This document shows positions 29,604 through 39,660 of a stretch of DNA of 64,000 nt, piece after piece. Every line of letters begins with the position of its first letter. The stretch's first letter is position 1. The stretch is from Climacium dendroides (lineage: Eukaryota; Streptophyta; Bryopsida; Hypnales; Climaciaceae), in NCBI GenBank assembly GCA_950106755.1, contig CATNNA010000005.1, forward strand, positions 1,488,001 through 1,552,000, in the 5' to 3' direction. Both the position numbers and the translations under genes were made by a program. The notes under the pieces were generated by a model. That model saw only the letters and a program-made list of their open reading frames with translations, did not search any database and was not told where the DNA came from.

Positions 29604-30466
29604 CTTAATTGTTTTGGAATCCAAAATCACTTCAATTGAATGAATTTCTCAAAATTATTTGGTAGTGGCAATAGAAGATTGAAACCATGAAAATTCACAG
29701 CTCACAAAAGAACAAAATCATAGAAGTGCAAAGGAGTGTAAGGCCAAGAGAAGCAATGGTTTTGTTACCTCTATAATATCATTCTATGGATCCTCTTTAA
29801 TATCACCTTCATTTCAACAACTATATTATGTCTATAATATCACCCGGTGGAAAAAGTGATATTACAAAAGTGATTGCAAACTGCTATTCTATTTCTGTAA
29901 TATCAAATTGTGTAAAAATACAATTTCTATGTAAGCATGATTGAAAAAAATTTTACAAAGTATTTAAAATAATTATTTTAAGGATTTATTGAAATCATTA
30001 TTATGCATTCTATACAAATGTGTCAAAATTTTACTATTTGTTTGGACTCAATTATTACAAACAATGGCAACCCAAATAGAAGAATTTAAAGGAAGAACTT
30101 CTAAACCTCAAATGCTTTGTGAACAATTTAATTGTTGTGAAATCCAATTGGTTCAATCTAATAAATTTCTCAAATCATTTGGTAATAGCAATAGAAAATT
30201 GAAATTATGAAAGCTCAAAGCTCACAAAAGCACAAAATCAAAGAAATGCAAAGAAATGAAAGCTAAGAGAAGCAATCATGGATTTGCTACCTCTATAATA
30301 TCACCCTATGGATCCTCTTTAATATCACCTGAATTGCAACAATTATATTATTTTTATAATATTACCCTTTGTAAAAAGTGATATTTGAGGTGATATTATA
30401 GAAGTGATTGCAAATTGCTATTCTATTTCTATAATATCACATTGTGTGAAAATGCGATTTTTATGT
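29604..30466. repeat. Diverged direct duplication of an AT-rich segment
   Basis: About 340 bp at 29,604-29,945 recurs at 30,125-30,466, an offset of 521 bp. Shared landmarks are AATTTCTCAAA, AGCTCACAAAAG, TACCTCTATAATATCA, TATGGATCCTCTTTAATATC and AAGTGATTGCAAA. The copies differ by scattered substitutions and short indels, so the duplication is old. No coding frame is shared by both copies, and the short ORFs here are not conserved between them. Function unknown. Confidence 0.8.
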
Positions 30467-30473
30467 ATGCGGG

Positions 30474-30660
30474 TTCAACAGGGTATCGTGGCGGGTAGAA
30501 TAGGGTACTTGGCGGGTATAGCAGGGTTCAGGGGCGGGTATCGTTGTGCGTACAGGGAAAGGCATTGTGGGCGGGTATCGGAGGGTATTGGACTCTAGTT
30601 CGGGCGACGGGTACAATAAAGGTATCGTGCGCGGGTATCGGAGGGTATCGGGTTGTGGGC
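30474..30660 (+). repeat. G-rich degenerate GCGGGTATCG repeat
   Basis: A sharp rise in G content, with many degenerate copies of GCGGGTAT, GGGTATCG and AGGGTATC at irregular spacing. It directly follows the duplicated AT-rich segment. The G-run density could allow quadruplex formation on the plus strand, but this is inference. No gene is supported here. Confidence 0.6.
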
Positions 30661-31261
30661 GGGCGCGGATTAGGGTTTAGCGCTCTGTTTGCTTTCTTCT
30701 TCGTTGTTGTTTTCCTGTTTCTCTAATTTTAAATCATTTACTTGCTCGTGAGGGAGGAGGATCTTGCTCACAACGTGCGCGGGTTAGGATTTAGGGTAGA
30801 ATTTCAGTGCGACGGCGCAGCAGCAGCAGCGGGCGGGCGGGCGCAGGTGCACACCAGCAGCGGTGGGCGCAGGTGCACATTTCTTCACCCCGCAGAATCC
30901 TCTCATTGTTTTCAGCTCTTCTCACCCTCACTTCATCTTTTGTGAATTCTAGTGAAGTGGCTAGCATCCATCGTCTCCAGTTTCGAACGGTAACCAACAA
31001 AGAAACGAAGGTATATACTAGTCTTCCAGAATGATCACAATCTACACTTGCGCAGTCAGAAGATACAACTCATGGTTGCAAAACTAATAGGAAACACCCA
31101 CCTTTATGTCAGTAATGGGATTCACATAAAGACGGAGAGAGAATCTGCACACCAAAGCGATGTAGAACATAATTATGGTATCTGATATCGAACAAAACTA
31201 CAATAGGTCAGGTGGTTCCTTCTATGAACTGGTTCACAGATTTTTTTGTGATGCAGGTCTT
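30661..31261. other. GC-rich to mixed stretch without a supported gene
   Basis: 30,800-30,880 is GC-rich, with CAG repeats, GGGC runs and two copies of GCGCAGGTGCAC. The overlapping ORFs of 60-82 codons on both strands are the usual product of GC-rich, stop-poor sequence, and none shows a recognisable motif. A 5' untranslated exon of an unseen gene is possible. Confidence 0.4.
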
Positions 31262-31560
31262 CAAGGTTTGAGTGAACGTGTTTGATGAATGGATTTCGGT
31301 GTAGTAGATATTGTATATGAGTTAAGGAAATGGAGCTTGAATGAATTTGTTGGAGCTTTCAGACTGCGGTGTTGAAGGTTTGAGCGTTTGAATGCGCTTG
31401 ATGTATGGATTTTGAGAGTACTGGATTTAGGGTTGAGTTAAGAAAATGGAACTATGAGACCCAGGTATTGGAGGTTTGAGTGAACGCATTTGATGTATGG
31501 ATTCTGGAGTAGTGGATATTGTATGTAAGTTAAGAAAATGGAGCTTGATTGAAAGTATTG
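31262..31560. repeat. Three diverged copies of a unit of about 105 bp
   Basis: Copies begin near 31,262, 31,373 and 31,468. Each carries, in order, GGTTTGAG, a TTGATG-ATGGATT segment, a GTAGTGGATATTG-like segment and GTTAAG(G/A)AAATGGA. The first and third copies are most alike. Short ORFs across it on both strands are not credible genes. Confidence 0.7.
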
Positions 31561-32430
31561 GAGAATTGCAATACCTTGCAATAATAAGTAGATTGGTTGG
31601 GCACCTTGTTTCGAAGCTTGCCATACCAGATGTAGGGTTCTGTGGAAAAATGGTCTTGAATTCCCAAAAATTGAGGATGAAATCACATTGTTTCGAAATC
31701 AGTTTTGAATTTGCTTCTTTTGATGTTGGAATGATCTAATTGAGTGACGATTGTGTTGTGTATTGTGTTGGTAGGTATTTGCTCCCAACAGATTGGATCT
31801 TTGTTTTTAATTGTTGCAATGAATCTGGTTGCTTGGAATGTGTTTGTAGTTTGTTTCTTGGAATTTGGTTTGCAATGAATGTTTTTTAAATTTGGGTTGT
31901 TTTTGCTTGTAGATTGACGATTATAGCACTGGAGTTACAACATTGAGGAGTCCATAATAAGCAGCTATGGGTGAAGTTGCATAGCGCTTGTTTGTAGAAA
32001 CTCAGGTATGTATTAATTTCGATTCTCTTGCACCATTTGTACTTTGAATAGTGATTTCTGTGATTGTTGTAAAGCTAACTACAATGTCCAATGAATGTGT
32101 TAGTGGGGTTTAAGTTGCATAATGTATCGTGTGCATACGTGCGTTTCTTCGTTCTCTTGAGGTTTGTTGGTTTTTGTTAGAATTCATGGTTTGGGAGTTG
32201 CTTGATGGAAGCATGCTTGTTTGAGATGTTGTAGGTTTGTTCAATTAGTCTTTGGTTTCTGGTCTAGGTTGTCTTTTGGTTTGCGATGTTGCTGCTTTTG
32301 ATGTTTTGGCGTTGTTCAACTCCTGAATTTGTCGAAAATGTGGATACTCTTGTAGGATTTGGAGATTAATCCATCTGCATTGCATTTCGAGGTCTTCATT
32401 TGTCAATTCCCAAGTGAGTTTTAATGCACA
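31561..32430. other. Intergenic stretch, nothing recognised
   Basis: T-rich sequence with polypyrimidine and GTTTGTT-like tracts, resembling intron or untranslated sequence (for example AACTCAGGTATG near 32,000 looks like a splice donor). No open frame of convincing length or composition is seen. It could be part of a spliced gene whose coding exons I cannot identify. Confidence 0.35.
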
Positions 32431-32432
32431 GG

Positions 32433-32590
32433 ACTTTGTTTAGGGTTTAGGGTTCAGAAATAGGCATTCATTGTTTAGGGTCAAGATTTGTTTAGGGCCC
32501 AGTGCTTAAGGTCCAGGGTTTGTTTAGGGTCCAGTGCTTAGGGTCCAGGGTTTCATTAGGGTCCATTGCTTAGGGTCTAGGGTTTGCTTC
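32433..32590 (+). repeat. Degenerate telomere-like TTTAGGG tract
   Basis: One perfect pair of plant-type telomere units (TTTAGGGTTTAGGG) near 32,438 is followed by about a dozen degenerate forms such as TTTAGGGTC, CTTAGGGTC and CAGGGTTT. Within it a unit of about 37 bp (GTTTAGGGTCCAGTGCTTAG) is repeated two to three times. This is an interstitial remnant, not a chromosome end. Confidence 0.75.
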
Positions 32591-32689
32591 ACAACCACAT
32601 AAATTCATGGGAATCAACCCGGTATACCCGGGTATCATCCTAAATCCTTAAACGTATCAAGAATGAATGTTACATGATCCAAACTATAG

Positions 32690-33370
32690 TTCAGGTTGCA
32701 TCGACCTGAATTACAAAGCCCCTTAAAACATATCGCCTCTCAAACCAATGCTGCTGTCCGTGGTAGTTCATGGATAATTTTGAGATCAGATTAACATGAA
32801 TTTTAGGTCGGTTCGACCTGAACTGTACACCTACTACCATTGTGTGCATGAAGATTCAACTAAATAGCAGGTAATTGCACTAACATCTAAGACAAGAAAT
32901 AACAACATTGTTAACATCAAATGTAGATCAGGTCGGTCCGACCTAAACCCCACAGAAGACCCTATTCAATTTGATGCGTCAAGTCCATTGAGGTACCAAC
33001 ATAAAATTACTATTAGGAAATTAGACACCTAGTATAACTAAAAAATTGACCACTACAAACATTCTGAATTGTAAGGATAATGTACATAACATGAACTGAA
33101 CGACAATTCAGGTCGCATCGACCTGAATTGCATAGCCCCTTCAAACATATCCACTCTCAAATCAATGCCATTGCCCGTGCAAGTCCATGGATAATATTGA
33201 TATGAGATTAACATGCATTTCAGGTCGATCCGACCTGGAATGTACACCTACTAGCATTGTCTGCACAACTGTAAAAGGGACCCTATGCAATCTGACGCGT
33301 TAAATACATAGTGGTACCAACAAAAAAAATAATATTAGGATATCAGACACCTACTTTAATTAACACATTG
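32690..33370. repeat. Diverged duplication carrying paired palindromes
   Basis: The block from about 32,690 resembles the block from about 33,107 (offset 417 bp). Both contain a palindrome, then AAAGCCCCTT/ATAGCCCCTT, TCCATGGATAAT-like sequence, a second palindrome and GTACACCTACTA. Later parts (GACCCTAT, GGTACCAACA, ATTAGGA) also recur at a shorter offset. The palindromes are retained in both copies although the surrounding sequence has drifted. Confidence 0.75.
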
Positions 33371-33836
33371 AACATCAAATACATTTCCAATAATCATCAA
33401 GCTAACAACAATCGACCTCTCAAAATGAACGCATGCAATTCAGGTCGGACCAACCTGAATTGTAAGATCAGTAGTGAGATGAGTACGTACTACGACATGT
33501 ACGACGATACGATAACACTAAACAAAGCCGTCACACTAGGAAAAACATTCACATATTTCGACTATAACTTCAGGTTGACCCGACCTAAAGCGTGTGATAC
33601 AAACCGAACCAAATCCAAGTACACCAAATGCAAATAACTGGAAACACATAGAAGATGAAATCTAATAACCCCATGTATTCACATTTAGGTCGACTCGATC
33701 TGAATCAGTAGATTGCATTTAGGTCGACTCGACCTAAAACATACGAGGGGAACCAAACCGAAGTAAATTAGATCAAGTACGTAGAAAATAAATCTAGAAG
33801 CTCCAAGCACTAACATTCAGGTCGAATCGATCTGAA
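32690..33836. repeat. Cluster of ten 21-bp palindromes upstream of gene A
   Basis: Ten palindromes begin at 32690, 32802, 32927, 33107, 33219, 33439, 33569, 33684, 33718 and 33816. The arms are TTCAGGTCGA and TCGACCTGAA around one central base; TTTAGGTCGA/TCGACCTAAA is a frequent variant. Several keep perfect arms; others have one to three mismatches. Spacing is 34-220 bp. They lie in the 1.2 kb before the start codon of the ParB-like exon. They could be protein-binding sites, RNA hairpins or a dispersed repeat. Symmetry and position are seen; function is inferred. Confidence 0.9.
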
Positions 33837-33891
33837 TATATAGAGAAACAACTCTTGGTGTAACAATACCCGATTGAAAAATGAGTGCAGA

Positions 33892-35292
33892 ATGGATGAC
33901 CAAATCGAGAAGCTGGAGGCCTTCTACGTACGCTCTGCGCACGAATCCTCTGGAGAGGAAGGGGACGACTTTGACAATGACGGAGACTACTGGGAATTCA
34001 AAAATCCCAACAAGGTTGAGAGTTGGAGTCTCCACATGATTCCTTTCAAGAACCTCATTTGCTTCGCTGCAAAGTTCAAAGACACCGACCATTTCTTCAA
34101 CATATCCTTTGATGAGAAGATAAAGGACGTTGCCCACGATAGTGGTCCATTCTTGAAAATTCGGTGTATTATAGTTGTGACAGGACAGCCTGAAAGCGAG
34201 CAGTACCACTTCACTATTCGCTTGGACTCCTCAAGATGTGCCTTCAACATATCGCACTTCCTGTCAACGTTGGAACCAACTGAGTACAGAACGGAGATTC
34301 CCGACCTTGAGAAGAAGGTTGACCACAACTACTTCAAGACAAAGGACGGGAAGTTGGCAACGGGGAAGGCCCTATACTCTCGCCTGAAGACACTCCTGAA
34401 CGACTTCACAATTCTGAAGATGAAACTTGAGCTGAAGAAAAAAGACATGACTGTCAGAACTGTCTCCTAGGAGTTTCCAAGTAACGTGGAAGGATAGAAC
34501 TCAATGGGTACACCTGGAACCCAACAGAGTCGGGGGACAAGAAAGTCCATGCAGGCCGCAACTCCAGCACGAGCTCCCAGGTAAAGTAAATTGGCATCAA
34601 CCTCAGCAACGGCAACAGCAGCGCAAGACCCTAGTGTAGTTTTACCAGGGGAGCTGAGTTTTGTATCTGCGGTAACTGAGGTCCCGGTCCCTTATGACGC
34701 CAAGAAATCGCACGATTACATTGCGTCCGCGGAGGCATACAAGGCCTACTGGAAGCACTACACGGACGCCTACATCTTTGGCCTGGAGGATAAGAAGACA
34801 ATTTCCATTGAGCAGCTCATCAAGGCCCTAGAGGACTTAAACATCCGTAGCCATGAGATGAAGCTCGCGAAGGACATGATGACATACCTCTAGGAAATGC
34901 CAAATAAGTCCACAAAACAAACATTGTGTGTCATGCCAGTGGACTGCTTCGAGAAGCCATAGCCAGAGGACTGGCCAGCACTTGAAAGGAAGAACTTCTA
35001 CATCATCAATGGGCAACACAGTGTGACTGCCAGCAAAATGATGGTGGACCAAAACCTTGACGAAGAGATTGTCAAGAACTTTCGTCAATGGGATTGCTAC
35101 GTGGTCTGGTCCACAGATGCCCAGAAACTACGGGACATATCGGCGTACTACAATAGGGTCAACCACTTCGTGGCGCAGAAGCCCTCGTGGTCAACAAACA
35201 TTCTGGGAGCCAGAAAAGTGTGGGAACTCATGGGGAGGCCACGCAATCCGAAGGAAGCGGCCCCAATAGCGACAATGTCCAACGTCAGGTGA
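33892..35292 (+). CDS. Gene A, ParB-like N-terminal part (five in-frame TAR codons)
   Basis: A single reading frame runs from ATG 33,892 to TGA 35,290, broken only by TAG at 34468, 34495, 34891 and 34960 and TAA at 34582; there is no TGA and no frameshift. The first 190 residues are acidic at the N-terminus and unrecognised. The later part has the order typical of ParB/Srx-like folds: ISIEQLIKAL, a helix with R and K, the strand LCVMPVDCF, then YIINGQHSVTASKMM. The last motif matches the family box (V-x-x-G-x-H-R-x-x-A) with Ser in place of the conserved Arg. A second part, DISAYYNRVNHF to WELMGRP, follows. ParB domains fused to DNA methyltransferases are known in phages; here a methyltransferase-like exon lies downstream. 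The domain call is by motif only. The gene may be decaying, or TAR may be read as Gln. Confidence 0.55.
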
Positions 35293-35558
35293 AACGCTGA
35301 GAGTACAACAAATAAGAAGAAATTCATGGTAAGAGATTCAGGTCGAGTCGACCTGATCTGCGAATGTCGTCTTCCACCTAGTGTTCCAGCCAGAATAGGT
35401 GATGTATTGATTTACTTCACGTGATAATGAATGAAGAGTTTGAAGTAAGCAGAACGTTAATGGTAAATTTAACGTTCAATATGAAATGTGCAGTTTAGGT
35501 CGGTCCGAGCTGAATAGAGAGCTCCAAATTGACCGTGACATACAAAATTATGTTGCAG
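35293..35558. other. Probable intron or spacer with two palindromes
   Basis: Lies between the ParB-like frame and the next coding block. A candidate donor CAG|GTGAAA sits at 35,288/35,289 and an acceptor TTGCAG at 35,558, but the phases of the flanking frames do not match these borders, so the exact splice is unresolved. Palindromes lie at 35,337-35,357 (near perfect) and 35,494-35,514 (TTTAGGTCGG with an imperfect right arm). Confidence 0.5.
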
Positions 35559-36251
35559 GAATTCTCATCGGCAATGTACAAGCGGTTTGCTCTGCTAGAT
35601 GTACTAAAGGCCCAGAAGGCTGCAAAAGGCAAGGACGCCAAGGAGAAGCTCGAGATCCGAAACGAGCTGAAGATAATCACAGCTCCGGACGACATGTACA
35701 ACCTGTGGAGCGAGGTCATCTCTAGTGCTGCGCATGGGGAGTTGATAGATCCCAATACTAGACTGAAGTACAACGAGAAGGCCACTTGGAAGCCCGAGCA
35801 AGGGAATCTGATGCATGAGTTCTTCAAAGTGCTCGGAAACCTTTCCTTCAATGACTTGTCGAAGCTGGCCGAACATATTCTGCATCAGAATCCAGGGAGC
35901 AAGAACAAGGACTACCCGAAGGTCACAATCAAGCTTCTCTCTGCTGTACAGGAGAGCTGCTACACTGCTAGGGAGTGGGTGGAGAGAAGGAAGCGTAAGC
36001 ACAAGGTGAAGATGGAGCTTCACGCCCTGGACGCAAGTCTCGGGCTCATGTCCTCCTTGAACGAGCTGAACCACGAGAAGTGGAGGGAGTTCAAACGAAG
36101 TCGGAACTTCATGAGTGCTACCATGAACGTGCTGCTAAAGCAGCCAGAGAACGAATATTGGATGGAGGCGAAGCAGTCAAGAGCAAAGGGGAAGAGCGCT
36201 GAGGAGATGTCAATGTACGCGGTTGAGTTCTTCCGGGTCTTCCTGCAGTAG
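35559..36251 (+). CDS. Gene A, helical middle segment of unknown function
   Basis: About 230 codons, open from an acceptor-like TTGCAG to TAG 36,249. The product is rich in Lys, Glu and Leu and looks mostly alpha-helical: ALLDVLKAQKAAKGKDAKEK near the start, then MYNLWSEVIS, WVERRKRKHKVKME with a strongly basic patch, and SAEEMSMYAVEFFRVFLQ at the end. I recognise no family. The following block starts in another frame immediately after TAG 36,249, and that frame is already coding-like there, so a small indel probably separates two parts of one protein. It sits between the ParB-like and methyltransferase-like parts and may link them. Copy B lacks it. Confidence 0.5.
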   Translation, partial: EFSSAMYKRFALLDVLKAQKAAKGKDAKEKLEIRNELKIITAPDDMYNLWSEVISSAAHGELIDPNTRLKYNEKATWKPEQGNLMHEFFKVLGNLSFNDLSKLAEHILHQNPGSKNKDYPKVTIKLLSAVQESCYTAREWVERRKRKHKVKMELHALDASLGLMSSLNELNHEKWREFKRSRNFMSATMNVLLKQPENEYWMEAKQSRAKGKSAEEMSMYAVEFFRVFLQ

Positions 36252-36910
36252 AGAAACAATTTTGTGCCCCAAAATCCACTGCATACTATCGTCCATATGA
36301 CGTTATGTATAAGACGCACCAGGATTGGCCTAGAGGCGTGCTCACTGCAGAGAACGTGAAGGACATCAAGCTTGGAGTGTGGGACCTGCGTTACACCCCG
36401 AATGTGGTGTCAAAGTCTAAGTGTACGCCAGCCGATCCATACTTCGCTACAGTTGTCGAGTCCTTCCAAGAAAAGGGCCAGTCCCTTCTCGAGGACATTC
36501 CGGTGTGGGTGCTCATTTGTTCCGACCTCACCGAGCAAACGCAAGCACTTCACTTCATAGACAGCAATCCCGCGTTGAAGGAGTACTCCATGAGTTTCTC
36601 TAATTACATTCCCTCACCCAATGAGCGTATCGGTGACTTGTCTGCACGAAGCAAGAAGGCGGTGGAACCAATTTACCTGACCATCCTGCAAAGCCCAAGC
36701 AATGCTAGGACGGTGAGAATGAGGTCTTCCTATGATGCTCCCAATACTGAAACATTCACGAGGCCCGGGGCTTACAACGAGCTAGAGTTTAGGATTAATA
36801 ATACTGAGCTACGGATGGAGTTCTTCCTCAATCTTGTGAGGAAATTCTGCGCTCCTGGAGCAAGCGTAATGTCATTCTTCGCCGGGTCGAAGTTCACATG
36901 TGCTGCGATG
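36252..36910 (+). CDS. Gene A, methyltransferase-like exon (first part)
   Basis: The frame is coding-like from about 36,252; the first ATG is at 36,305. It ends at a clear donor (GCGATG|GTAAGC). Homologous over its length to 40,919-41,521 in copy B: HQDW/HKDW, LGVWDLR/LGVLDFR, PYF, WVLICSD/WLFICGD, NELEFRINNTELRMEFF/SELEYRIHPTELRMEFY. The end, KFCAPGASVMSFFAGSKFTCAAM, has the layout of motif I of class I methyltransferases (F-x-G-S), preceded by a helix that carries Lys and Phe. Motif I at the C-terminal end would mean the permuted order of beta-class DNA amino-methyltransferases. The catalytic D/N-P-P-Y box is not clear (ADPYF at best), so activity is doubtful. The family call is an inference from motif layout. 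Confidence 0.55.
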
Positions 36911-37244
36911 GTAAGCCTGAACACAATGAATTCCACAATGTAATGTTTTGGCTATGGTTAAGGTCGATTCGACCTGAATAAAATGAACATGTATTTCTTC
37001 TTGAAATTATAAGGTGATAAAAACCAGGTCGGGTCGACTTGACTCATAGCATTGACTGGAGTGTGTTCCTCCATAGTTTGGCTCGACCTGACTAGTGGCA
37101 TTGAGTGAACTTGAGTGAACTTCAGGTCGGGTCGACCTGACCCAACCTATTGTTGACGTTACATGAAGTACCATTGTATCCTCGTTAGGGAATTTTCATA
37201 CTATCGTAATCTGATAGTATGTGACGCTGCTTGTGACTTTGCAG
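36911..37244 (+). other. Intron of gene A with three palindromes
   Basis: GTAAGC donor and TTTGCAG acceptor, 334 bp. The same phase and residue context (Ala-x-Met | Met-Ser-x-Val-Asn-Val-Phe) occurs in copy B, so the intron predates the duplication. Palindromes lie at 36,958-36,978, near 37,025 (imperfect) and at 37,121-37,141, plus a half-site (GGCTCGACCTGAC) near 37,080. Confidence 0.85.
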
Positions 37245-38220
37245 ATGAGTGGGGTTAATGTGTTTGCAGTGGGGCACGTGGAGGAGTCTGACCAGTGGAC
37301 TGAAATTGCAACCACTGTGAAGAAACTAGATAAGAACGATTTTCTTCTAGAGGGATACTTTGTTGATGAGGGCAAATTCTCGCGCCGACCATCGGGGTCA
37401 AGCACGCCTTCGTCATCAAAGCGCAAGAGGAAGGCAACTGGAGAGGCAAGCACGCCATCCGGTCGGAGGTCATCTGCAATCATATTGTGTGAGTCCTCCG
37501 ACAACGATGGGGCAGCTAGTGATGACGACTACGACGATGATGTTCCCATGGATTGGAGCACCCCTTTAGTGATCCGCTCTCAAAGCATCCGGGGATCATC
37601 AACGTCGTCGGGTCAACCACTTGACACCTCTGCCATGCCGTCTCCAACCTCTAGGGAGAAGCGGAAGAGGGGAAGATCGCAAGCCGACAACAACTATGAT
37701 GCAGAAATTGTAGAGCTGAAGAGGAGGCGGGAACTGGATCAAATGATGTTTGACAGGCAGGCCAGGGAGATGGCGGAGTTGCGACAGTTTATGGTGGCAA
37801 TGTCACAAAAGAACGACTCCAAACTAGAGGCCATTATCAACAGTCTTGGTGGGGCCATGCCTCTAGCATTTGTACAACCGTCTCAGGTTGACCAAGAGCT
37901 TTTGCTAGAGGGAGCGCCAGCAAGACCAACGATGAGTGGATCCTCAAGCTTACCCTCCACTCCACGATTGACTGGGGTGCCTTCTGTCTCTCTCACTCCT
38001 CTTGCAGGTTGCGCAGATCCTCCAGCTCCTCTTCCTACTAAGGAGTGCTCCTCGACCCCTGCACCTCCACCTAATGACGAGGACATGGCTCGAGTTCCAC
38101 TTGATGGTGGCAGGTCCTCAGAGACCTTGGAGTCTAGCCCGAAGATGCCCGCGGATCCTGCCATCGCCATTGATGATGATCGTCCGAGTCATGCATTAGA
38201 TGGCCAGGATGCACCATTAG
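37245..38220 (+). CDS. Gene A, methyltransferase-like C-terminus plus charged linker
   Basis: The exon follows TTTGCAG and starts MSGVNVFAVGHVEESDQW, which would complete the strand after methyltransferase motif I (hydrophobic strand, then acidic residues). The rest is low complexity: Ser/Pro/Thr-rich, with basic nuclear-localisation-like clusters (SSSKRKRKA near residue 57, REKRKRGR near 139), an acidic run (ASDDDYDDDVPMD), a helical heptad region (EIVELKRRRELDQMMFDRQAREMAELRQF) and a Pro-rich tail. It ends at ATTAG|GTTGAC. The leftover base joins the two leading bases of the exon at 38,472 in frame. No TAR codon occurs in this exon although about 14 Gln are encoded by CAA/CAG. Nuclear location is inferred. 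Confidence 0.6.
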
Positions 38221-38471
38221 GTTGACCACACAATCACTCGATGTCATTTGTATAGAATTAGCTCGACTCGAGCTGATTTGTATCATAGGTTGTACTTAGA
38301 TAGAGACCCTTAGTGTGGGAGACAATACTTTTTGATAGAAAACAATCTTTTGACAAATCCATATCTTCATATAAGATGATGACTTTTTTGTACTTAATTT
38401 TATTAATCAATTATACGGATTTTTCTGTAAAAATTTTAAGTCTTGTTTGTCTGGCCCTTCCTGAATTGCAG
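38221..38471 (+). other. Intron of gene A with one palindrome
   Basis: GTTGAC donor, AATTGCAG acceptor, 251 bp. The join is supported by agreeing phases (1 + 2 bases). It contains one imperfect palindrome at 38,258-38,278 (ATTAGCTCGACTCGAGCTGATT type), matching the single palindrome in the corresponding intron of copy B. Confidence 0.75.
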
Positions 38472-38704
38472 AACCTCCTCTGATGGCTATCTCAACTGGA
38501 CCGAATGATCTTCCGAAATCTATTGATCTTGTACAGCATGTACAATGTCCAACATTTGGTTGTGGCATTATAGAAGCTACAAGTGGAGGTGCACCGGAAT
38601 CTGAGTCCATGCACTTAGATGATGACGTCTCTATTCCCGACGCTCAGCTTCTGGAGATTGAAATGCCAGACCCTGTTGGACCGACGTTGTCTTTGCCGGA
38701 AAAG
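38472..38704 (+). CDS. Gene A, short linker exon before the FCP1-like domain
   Basis: About 78 codons between AATTGCAG and the donor GAAAAG|GTAATC. It encodes an acidic linker (HLDDDVSIPDAQLLEIEMPDP) ending SLPEK. Copy B has a shorter exon at the same place ending SALEK before GTATAAT, in the same phase. Phase 0 at the 3' end fits the next exon at 38,861. No domain recognised. Confidence 0.6.
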
Positions 38705-38860
38705 GTAATCTCGTGCCCATGCGTCCTTGATCTCTGTGCTAATAGGTACCTCTCTGTTCATATATAGTCTGCGACAATTGGATTTTGTCTTTTTCCTTGA
38801 GTTTCGAAATGTGTTAGTGCAGCTTAGTAACTAGCTACACATTTGTCCGTTTGATAGCAG

Positions 38861-39660
38861 GGATCGGTTCCCCCATCTGAACGTGGAGATACGTTAAAAG
38901 ATGTTGAGATTCCATTGACGTCTAGGGTGACTGTCGCCGAGAAGTGGCTAAATGTTGTCCTGGACTTGAATGGAGTCTTGTGTGTCTGTGAAGACGCCAA
39001 GTACAAGGGGTGGATTGTGCACGTCGGGAATGTAGACCAACCGCACTCCGCCACGATTCCTGCGATTGTGGGACCTAAGGTGGTCTTTGTCCACCCAAAT
39101 TGCGCTCATTTTCTTCGTGAGCTAGGATTGATAGCACACGTTTCTATTTGGAGCTCGATGAAGAAGTTTACCGTTCAAAAATCGTCGATTATCTTTTTGT
39201 CGGTTTGGATAAGCCTCGCATTATACTTGGGCAGGAGTCTTGCACGACACTCAAGTGTGAGGAACAAGGCCGGATAGTCACATTCAAGGAGCCAGGCACC
39301 ACCAAGGACCTGTTCGTGAAGGACGCGAACACCTTGTTTAATAATTTCAATGGGCAATTTCTTCGAGAGAATACTATCATAGTTGACGATAGTCCTATGA
39401 AGCACTTCATGAACAAGTCGGAGAACGTCGTTCTCCCCATCAGTTGGTCTTCCAAGGGTAACGGCCCTAGGGACTCATATTTGGACATGGTCCTTTTGCC
39501 CTGGCTCAGGCGACTTCACGTAGCTCGAGATGAAGGGTTGAAATCATTTCGCAAGAGTAGTGCGGGGAAAATTGGGCGGAAGATGTTGTATGATGAGAGA
39601 AATCGTGGCATGTACAATAGTCTTATGGATGCAGTCAGAGTGTCTTCAGCGTACCGATAG
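38861..39660 (+). CDS. Gene A, FCP1/HAD-phosphatase-like domain (one frameshift)
   Basis: The exon follows GATAGCAG. HAD/FCP1 features in order: EKWLNVVLDLNGVLC (motif I, nucleophile Asp kept, second Asp replaced by Asn), VSIWSSMKK (motif II with Ser), KEPGTTKDLF (motif III Lys), NTIIVDDSPMKHFMNKSENVV (motif IV acidic pair), then SW and LLPWL as in FCP1/SCP-type CTD phosphatases. A run of A near 39,176-39,181 shifts the frame: the first half is in one frame up to about 39,180 and the rest in another (open from 39,148). Copy B is unbroken here. TAG 39,658 lies at the same alignment position as TAG 44,123 in copy B, ten residues after YNSLM. The Asp-to-Asn change argues against normal FCP1 catalysis. 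Confidence 0.7.

Noticed and set aside
29989..31739. ORFs of 60-82 codons at 29.9-31.7 kb
   Set aside because: Both strands overlap, composition follows local base bias, duplicated copies do not conserve the frames, and no motif is visible.
33311..33637. 108-codon plus-strand ORF across the palindrome cluster
   Set aside because: It runs through palindromes and a diverged duplication, has a TTG-type or weak start, and the duplicated copy does not keep the frame.
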